The notes under the pieces: generated by a model
Seen by the model: only the letters and a program-made list of their open reading frames with translations
Told to the model about the DNA's origin: nothing
Database searches by the model: none
Shown here: positions 6,742 to 11,241 of the stretch, in pieces
Numbering within the stretch: the stretch's first letter is position 1
Layout: the number at the start of each line of letters is the position of its first letter
Position numbers and translations under genes: made by a program
Source of the DNA: an uncultured Campylobacter sp.
GTDB taxonomy: Bacteria > Campylobacterota > Campylobacteria > Campylobacterales > Campylobacteraceae
Assembly (NCBI RefSeq): GCF_938030785.1
Contig: NZ_CALHIK010000019.1
Span: 1 to 11,241, forward strand
Direction: 5' to 3'
DNA: 11,241 bases

Positions 6742-7293
6742 AAAATTTGGAGCAAAATTTTACTTTTAGCGCTCGCGGCAAATTTAGCCTTTGCGTTTTC
6801 GGCCGGAAAGCTCGTGCAAGATGCTAGAGTGCAGGTTGGTCGGACGCTGTTTTACGATCCTTCGTACTCTAGGCTTGAGTACCCGATGGGCGACGTGGAT
6901 ATGATAAAGGGCGTTTGCACCGACGTCGTGGTAAGGGCGCTGCGCGGACAGGACATTGATCTGCAGCGGCTCATCCATGAGGATATGAGCGCGAATTTTA
7001 GCGTCTATCCAAAAAACTGGGGCGCGAAAAAGACCGACAAGAACATCGATCATCGCCGCGTACCAAACATCGCGACCTATCTAAAACGCAAAGGCTATGA
7101 GGCGAAAGGCGAGTTTAAAGCGGGTGATATCGTGACGTGGCGGCTGGATAACGGCAGGCCTCATATCGGCATAGTTTCGGATAAATTTGCAGGCGATAAA
7201 ACCCCGCTCGTGATCCATAACATCGGCCTTGGCGCGCAGGAGGAGGATGTGCTAAACGAGCACGAGATAACGGGGCATTTTAGGATAAAATAA
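6739..7293 (+). CDS. Secreted DUF1287-family protein (YijF-like)
   Basis: Function not established; the family has been considered NlpC/P60-like (cysteine peptidase fold), which is an inference here. The 184-residue protein starts with a clear signal peptide: MKIWSK, then a hydrophobic run and a likely cut after AFA (about residue 19), so it should be periplasmic. Family blocks include GVCTDVVVRAL with C60, RRVPNIATYLKRKGY, GDIVTW, PHIGIVSD with H142, and VIHNIGLG with H160; C60, H142 and H160 are candidate catalytic residues. It sits seven bases after ynbB and 38 before ynbC. In this position it could act on cell-envelope material on the outer face of the inner membrane, while its neighbours work at the inner membrane. 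E. coli YijF belongs to the same family but is not part of the E. coli ynb cluster. Confidence 0.85.
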   Translation: MKIWSKILLLALAANLAFAFSAGKLVQDARVQVGRTLFYDPSYSRLEYPMGDVDMIKGVCTDVVVRALRGQDIDLQRLIHEDMSANFSVYPKNWGAKKTDKNIDHRRVPNIATYLKRKGYEAKGEFKAGDIVTWRLDNGRPHIGIVSDKFAGDKTPLVIHNIGLGAQEEDVLNEHEITGHFRIK

Positions 7294-7331
7294 GCGTAAA
7301 AATCGATAAATTTAAGCAAGAAAGGCGAAAA

Positions 7332-9272
7332 ATGGAGTTTAAAGAGAGTTGCTTTATAACGAGCGATGGAGCGAGGATATTTTACAGATACCGCCTGGCT
7401 AGCGACGTAGCGTGCGAAAACCCGGGTGCAGACGAAATAAATTTAAGCGCCTGGACCGCAAGCGAAACGTCAAATTTGACTAGCGAGCAAACAGGCGGCG
7501 TGGATGAAAATGCGGACTCAAATTTAAACGAAACGGGCAAATGCGCTGCGTCAAATTTGAGCGAGAAAGAACTAGCTGAAAACGCCGAGCAAAATCTCAA
7601 ATTTAAAGCCGCGCCGAATGCCAAAGCCGTAGCGATATTTCACCGCGGACACGAGCACTCGGGCAGGACGACGCACGTGGCGGACGGGCTAGCGGATGAG
7701 AGTTTTAGCTATTTTGCGTGGGATCAGCGCGGACACGGCAGGAGCGACGGAGAGCGGGGCGATGCGCCGAGTATCGGCCGCCTCATCGCCGACGTGGACG
7801 AGTTTGTGGCGCACATCGAGCAGAGATTTGGGTTTGAGACGCAAAATCTAGCCGTGATAGCTCAAAGCGTGGGTGCGGTGCTGGTCTCTGCGTGGCTGCA
7901 CGACTACGCTCCGCGCGTTCGCTGCGCGGTGCTGGCAAGTCCCGCGTTTAGCGTGAAGCTTTACGTACCGTTTGCTAGAGCCGGGCTAAAGGCGCTCTAC
8001 TGCGCTCGCGGAAATTTTTTCGTAAACAGCTACATCAAGGCACACTATCTCACGCACGACAAGGAGCGCCAGGCCAGCTACGACGCCGACTCGCTCATCA
8101 CTCGCGCGATCTCGGTGCGCATACTGCTGGGGCTTTACGAGGCGGCACAGCGCGTGGTCTCTGACGCCGCCGCGATCACGACGCCTACGCTGCTGCTGGT
8201 TTCAGGCGATGATTGGGTCGTGGAGCACGCCCCGCAGCACGAGTTTTACAACGCTCTTGGCGCGCGCGTAAAGAGGCGCGAGATTTTAGAGGGATTTTAC
8301 CACGATACGCTGGGCGAGAGCGAGAGAGAAAGGGCGTTTGAGATCGTGCGCGAGTTCGTCAGAGAGCGTTTTAGAGCGCCTTTTAGCGAGATAGACTGTA
8401 CGCACGCGGACGAATACGGCTTTAGCCGCGAAGAGGCCGATAGGCTAGCTACGCCGCTGCCGAGATTTAGCCCGAAAAATTTGCGGTTTAAATTTCAGCG
8501 GATATTTATGCAGGCGGTTTCGCCGTGGGTCGGCGGGCTAAAGATCGGCGAAAATACCGGCTACGATAGCGGCAGTACGCTTGATTACGTTTACCGAAAC
8601 GAGCCGCAAGGGGCGAATAAATTTTTCAAATTTATCGACAAATTTTACTTAAACGCCATCGGCTGGCGCGGTATCAGAGAGCGCAAGCGAAATATCAAGC
8701 TAGCCATCGACCAAGCCGTAGCAAAGCTGCAGGAGCGAGGCGAGCCGCTACGACTGTTAGACATCGCCTCGGGCCATGGCAGATACATACTAGACGCCGC
8801 GCAGGGGCATAAATTTGAGCGCATAACGCTGCGCGACTACAGTGACATAAACGTAAAAGCCGGTAGCGAAATGATAAAGGAGCGCGGGCTGCAGGACGTC
8901 GCGAGCTTTACGCAGGCAAATGCGTTCGAAGCCGCTAGCTACGAGGGTCTGCAGGACGCATATACGCTAGGCGTCGTGTCGGGGCTGTTTGAGCTTTTCC
9001 CCGATAACTCGGTCGTACGCACTGCGCTACAAGGCTTTTCAAGCAGCGTAAAAAGCGGTGGCTACCTTATCTACACCAACCAGCCGTGGCACCCGCAGCT
9101 CGAGATGATCGCGCGCGCTCTATCTAGCCACAGGCAGGGTGCGGCATGGATCATGCGCCGCCGCAGTCAAGCCGAGATGGATCAGCTCGTAGCAAACGCG
9201 GGATTTAAAAAGGTGAAAGAGTGGATAGATGGGGATGGGATATTTAGCGTGAGTTTGGCCGTTAAAATTTAA
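7332..9272 (+). CDS. ynbC: YnbC-like fused alpha/beta hydrolase and SAM methyltransferase
   Basis: Two predicted enzymes in one 646-residue chain. The hydrolase half (about 1-345) has FHRGHEHSGR (103-112) and WDQRGHGRSDGERG (130-143). The nucleophile elbow is A177-Q178-S179-V180-G181, the candidate acid is D293 or D294 in SGDDWVV, and H324 lies in GFYHDTLGE. The methyltransferase half (about 395-646) has SAM motif I LLDIASGHGRY (475-485), then LRDYSDINV (500-508), VVSGLFELFPDN (548-559) and TNQPWHPQLEMIA (582-594). Both halves resemble E. coli YnbC closely, as I recall that sequence. Residues about 28-92 are extra compared with E. coli: an Asn/Glu/Ser-rich stretch with three SNLx motifs (48, 63, 74) encoded by the TCAAATTTGA palindrome. 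AAAGG lies upstream of ATG 7332. Substrates are unknown. It is the last gene of the block, as a terminator overlaps its stop. Confidence 0.92.
   Translation: MEFKESCFITSDGARIFYRYRLASDVACENPGADEINLSAWTASETSNLTSEQTGGVDENADSNLNETGKCAASNLSEKELAENAEQNLKFKAAPNAKAVAIFHRGHEHSGRTTHVADGLADESFSYFAWDQRGHGRSDGERGDAPSIGRLIADVDEFVAHIEQRFGFETQNLAVIAQSVGAVLVSAWLHDYAPRVRCAVLASPAFSVKLYVPFARAGLKALYCARGNFFVNSYIKAHYLTHDKERQASYDADSLITRAISVRILLGLYEAAQRVVSDAAAITTPTLLLVSGDDWVVEHAPQHEFYNALGARVKRREILEGFYHDTLGESERERAFEIVREFVRERFRAPFSEIDCTHADEYGFSREEADRLATPLPRFSPKNLRFKFQRIFMQAVSPWVGGLKIGENTGYDSGSTLDYVYRNEPQGANKFFKFIDKFYLNAIGWRGIRERKRNIKLAIDQAVAKLQERGEPLRLLDIASGHGRYILDAAQGHKFERITLRDYSDINVKAGSEMIKERGLQDVASFTQANAFEAASYEGLQDAYTLGVVSGLFELFPDNSVVRTALQGFSSSVKSGGYLIYTNQPWHPQLEMIARALSSHRQGAAWIMRRRSQAEMDQLVANAGFKKVKEWIDGDGIFSVSLAVKI
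7470..7606. repeat. In-frame TCAAATTTGA palindromes inside ynbC
   Basis: Copies at 7470-7479, 7518-7527 (TCAAATTTAA), 7551-7560 and 7597-7606 (TCAAATTTAA). The first three are in the same reading phase and encode Ser-Asn-Leu; the fourth reads Leu-Lys-Phe. They coincide with the segment that has no counterpart in E. coli YnbC. Confidence 0.7.
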
Positions 9273-9285
9273 CGGCTTGTCTTTT
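9258..9285 (+). terminator. Terminator overlapping the ynbC stop
   Basis: GCCGTT (9258-9263) and AACGGC (9271-9276) flank an AAAATTT loop within a 19-base near-perfect palindrome, followed by TTGTCTTTT. The ynbC stop codon (9270-9272) lies inside it. It closes the ynb block; murB is convergent beyond it. Confidence 0.72.
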
Positions 9286-9412
9286 GAGTGCTTTTAAATT
9301 TGACGATTTCGTCGGTATTTTAAAATTTCAAAGCATAAATAAAATCCAGCGCAAAAAGACGGAGTAGACGACCGAGCAAGCTTAGTCGGGGGCAAAATAT
9401 ACAAATTTCCTT

Positions 9413-10204
9413 TTATAGTACCACGACTTCGGTTTCCAGTTTAATACCGAATTCTTCAAAAACGCGGCTTTGCGCTAAATTTATGAGCGCAATCACATCC
9501 TCAAAGCTTGCGCCGCCGAAATTTATGATAAAATTGGCGTGCTGCTCGCTAAATTTCGCGCCGCCGATCGCGCAGCCTTTTAATCCCGCCGCTTCGATCA
9601 GTCTGCCCGCGGCGTCATTCGGCGGGTTTTTAAAGCAGCTGCCAAAGCTAGCTCCCTTTGGCTGATTGGCGCGTTTGGCGGCGAAATCCGCGGCGAACGA
9701 GACGTCAAAACCGCGCGAAATTTTAAACTCTGCGCCCAAAATCGGCTCCTCGATCCCGCTTCTTCGGTAGCCGAAGCTTATCCGCTCGCGCTCCACCCAG
9801 CCGCGCATTAGGCGCACGGCAAGCAGGCTATCGCTGATACTCGCACCGCTAAGCCCCGCGTTCATTTTGATTAGCCCGCCAAGCGTACCCGGGATGTTTC
9901 GCAAAAACTCAAAGCCGCCGAGACCCTGCTTTTTGGCGAAGTTGTAAATTTTACCCGACTTCGTCGCAGCCCCGACGCTAAGGATATCTCCGCTTAGGCT
10001 TATGCGGTCGAACTCCTCGCTTAGCATCGCAAGGTGCGGCGGCACGGGCGAGATGAGCAGATTGTTGCCGCCGCCGATGATCGCGCCCCCCGCCATGCTC
10101 TCAAACTCCGCAAAATCGGCCTCGTCCTTTAAAATTTGCACCGCAAAGCTCCCGCCGATGCGCACGGAGGTGTATTTGCTAAAATCTATCTGCTTTGTTT
10201 TCAA
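9413..10204 (-). CDS. murB: UDP-N-acetylenolpyruvoylglucosamine reductase
   Basis: FAD- and NADPH-dependent cytosolic enzyme that reduces UDP-GlcNAc-enolpyruvate to UDP-MurNAc in peptidoglycan synthesis. The 263-residue length fits the shorter MurB class. The FAD-binding half has TSVRIGG (12-18), IIGGGNNLL (42-50) and EFLRNIPGTLGG (99-110), followed by MNAG. YRRS (146-149), the catalytic Ser in GSCFKNP (S189) and the C-terminal LETEV with E259 provide the active site. GGAKFSEQHANFIIN (214-228) is another family block. The start is TTG (10202-10204): an AAAAGG box lies seven bases upstream, no in-frame ATG precedes the conserved IDFSKYTSVRIGG, and the ATG further upstream is in another frame. 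It is convergent with ynbC. Confidence 0.95.
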   Translation of the reverse strand: MKTKQIDFSKYTSVRIGGSFAVQILKDEADFAEFESMAGGAIIGGGNNLLISPVPPHLAMLSEEFDRISLSGDILSVGAATKSGKIYNFAKKQGLGGFEFLRNIPGTLGGLIKMNAGLSGASISDSLLAVRLMRGWVERERISFGYRRSGIEEPILGAEFKISRGFDVSFAADFAAKRANQPKGASFGSCFKNPPNDAAGRLIEAAGLKGCAIGGAKFSEQHANFIINFGGASFEDVIALINLAQSRVFEEFGIKLETEVVVL

Positions 10205-10639
10205 AATTTTGCCTTTTAAATTTCATTTCTAAATTTCGCGCTAGCCGCCCGCCGCTTTAAAATTTAGCGCTGCCGTCGCGCCGCACGGCACAGAACACGA
10301 ACGCTATTTCAAAATTTAACGCTGCTGCTACGATTAAATTTAGCTCGCTTTCGATACGTTTTCAGCGGCGCACTACGTCGCACGCGCAACTCGCACTCTG
10401 CGGTACAAAATACAACCGCGCAATGTAGCGCCGCGCTGCAAAATTTCATCGCTGCGTAGCCTAAATTTGAGATGGAACATCGCGCCGCGACAATGGCGCC
10501 ACAGCGCGGTCGATTGACGCGCTCAGCGGCAAAATCCGCGGCAAGCTCGGCGTTAAATTTGCGCGCAAATTTAAATCCAAATTGTACTCTGCGGCTAAAT
10601 CCAAAAGCGGCGATACATTACCGCACGGCAAAAACGAGA

Positions 10640-10795
10640 TAAAATTCTACCGCGCGTCTGCTTTTACGCCGAAGTAAATTTTAGCCGAGGCGCAAACCCC
10701 TTAACGCCGAAAAATTTAACCGAAATGCAATTCCCATTCCGAGTAAAATTTAGCCGAAGCAAGCGCCAAATTTCAGCTAAATTTTAACCTCGCTC
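10640..10795. repeat. Degenerate tandem repeat, about 34-base period
   Basis: An AAATT-rich tract followed by TA(G/A)CCG recurs with cores at 10648, 10682, 10717, 10751 and 10785, spaced 34, 35, 34 and 34 bases. Two units are close to each other: AGTAAATTTTAGCCGAGG at 10673 and AGTAAAATTTAGCCGAAG at 10742. The GC-rich part between cores is poorly conserved. Confidence 0.5.
10745..10785 (-). terminator. Terminator-like hairpin downstream of mqnD
   Basis: A 14-base inverted repeat, AAAATTTAGCCGAA (10745-10758) and TTCAGCTAAATTTT (10772-10785), has one non-matching pair. Read as - strand RNA that pair is a G-U wobble, so the stem is complete in the direction of mqnD, while on the + strand it would be a C-A mismatch. 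It starts 13 bases after the mqnD stop and ends in UUUU. Confidence 0.5.
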
Positions 10796-10798
10796 GCT

Positions 10799-11241
10799 TT
10801 ACATCGGGTTTTGCCCGCCGCAGTCCGCAAAACGGATCTCGTTATATTCGCGCGGGATGAAATTCTCCTGCGCGCTAATCGGCGCAGGGTAAAATCCGCG
10901 CTCGTAACCAAGCTCAAATAGCCTATCTATCGCCCTTATCTGCACCTGCGAAAGCTCGATCGAGGCCTCGTTGGCATAAAGGCTCAGATATTTTTCTAGC
11001 TTTGCGTCGTCCACGCGAATGAGATTTCGCTCCATGAGTATGTGCGACAAAAAGGGCTTATGCGCGGTGGCGATGCGTACGCCTTCCGTTAACACGCGCT
11101 CGCACTCGATAGCGTCCGTTATCGGTAGGCTGCGGCGAACTGCCATGCCTCCCAGTGGTAGCGGTAGATTTTCGCCAGCTAGCTCGCTCCAGATGTCCCA
11201 GATCTCGCGCTCCACGCAAAGCTCGTCCGAAAAATCCAAAA
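10799..11241 (-). CDS. mqnD: 1,4-dihydroxy-6-naphthoate synthase, C-terminal part
   Basis: Converts cyclic dehypoxanthinyl futalosine to 1,4-dihydroxy-6-naphthoate in the futalosine route to menaquinone, which Campylobacter uses for respiration. About 147 C-terminal residues are visible; the frame runs off the right edge, and the TTG at 11237-11239 is internal. The strongest evidence is WSELAGENLPLPLGGMAVRR, matching the MqnD pattern of an acidic/aromatic segment, LPLPLGG and basic residues. YANEASIELSQVQIRAIDRL further on corresponds to the family YVNE(F/Y)SLDLGEEGRxA region. The related MqnA has a different sequence (LPFVFAVW) at the first of these positions. The C-terminal tail (RGFYPAPISAQENFIPREYN, ending CGGQNPM) looks longer than I would expect. 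A hairpin terminator follows the stop. Confidence 0.8.
   Translation of the reverse strand, partial: LDFSDELCVEREIWDIWSELAGENLPLPLGGMAVRRSLPITDAIECERVLTEGVRIATAHKPFLSHILMERNLIRVDDAKLEKYLSLYANEASIELSQVQIRAIDRLFELGYERGFYPAPISAQENFIPREYNEIRFADCGGQNPM

Larger units (their letters stand above)
10205..10798. other. 594-base gap of AAATTT tracts and GC-rich blocks, no gene
   Basis: I see no credible protein or RNA gene. The sequence alternates AAAATTT(A/C) tracts with GC-rich words such as CGCTGC, GCGCCGCG and CGCACGGC. Similar words recur: AAAATTTAGCGCTGCCG near 10259, AAAATTTAACGCTGCTG near 10312 and AAAATTTCATCGCTGCG near 10441. The right third becomes a degenerate tandem repeat (10640-10795) that merges with the mqnD terminator. 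The left end holds the murB ribosome binding site, and its promoter should be here but no clear -10 box stands out. Confidence 0.6.

Noticed and set aside
9302..9313. GACGATTTCGTC hairpin as a second terminator
   Set aside because: The stem is only four or five bases and no clean T-run follows; the structure at 9258-9285 is much better.
1..11241. CRISPR arrays, tRNA or rRNA genes, insertion sequences, phage or plasmid genes
   Set aside because: No evenly spaced identical repeats, no cloverleaf-like or rRNA sequence, and no transposase or integrase motifs were seen. The 34-base repeat is too degenerate and lacks unique spacers.

Overview
The window looks like chromosomal DNA of a Campylobacter, probably one of the moderately GC-rich oral species (C. 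gracilis or the C. showae/C. rectus group). Three things suggest this: the constant alternation of AAATTT tracts with GC-rich stretches, the nnr-purN pair also seen in C. jejuni, and a futalosine-pathway menaquinone gene (mqnD). The assignment is an inference from gene content and sequence style, not a database match.

Layout. Positions 1-2094 hold an overlapping two-gene unit on the + strand: a 5'-truncated nnr (NAD(P)H-hydrate repair) and purN (purine synthesis), closed by a strong hairpin terminator at 2101-2135. Positions 2224-3252 hold a broken DUF3137-family membrane-protein gene with one early stop and two frameshifts, followed by about 500 bases without a credible gene. Positions 3771-9272 hold the most interesting block, all on the + strand: a YnbA-like CDP-alcohol phosphatidyltransferase, a PlsC-like acyltransferase, a small repeat-built ORF, a YnbB-like (CdsA-type) cytidylyltransferase, a secreted DUF1287 protein and a YnbC-like hydrolase-methyltransferase fusion. 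A palindromic terminator overlaps the ynbC stop. Positions 9413-10204 (- strand) hold murB with a TTG start. Then come about 590 bases of repeat-rich non-coding DNA and the 3' part of mqnD on the - strand, running off the right edge.

How the genes work together. YnbA, YnbB and YnbC match the E. coli ynbABC set. With an added acyltransferase they could make or remodel a minor phospholipid or lipid-linked product: acylation to phosphatidate, CTP activation to a CDP-lipid, headgroup transfer, then hydrolysis or methylation. The exported DUF1287 protein would act on the periplasmic side. The product is unknown; this pathway is inferred from families and gene order.

A second theme is a short palindrome, TCAAATTTGA and close variants. 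It is concentrated in an extra segment inside YnbC and in the small ORF at 5456-5800; a similar low-complexity extra segment in Nnr carries only weak versions. Related AAATTT-rich repeats fill the gap between murB and mqnD, where a roughly 34-base degenerate tandem repeat can be read by eye. This resembles palindromic elements that spread through both coding and non-coding DNA, as described in Rickettsia.
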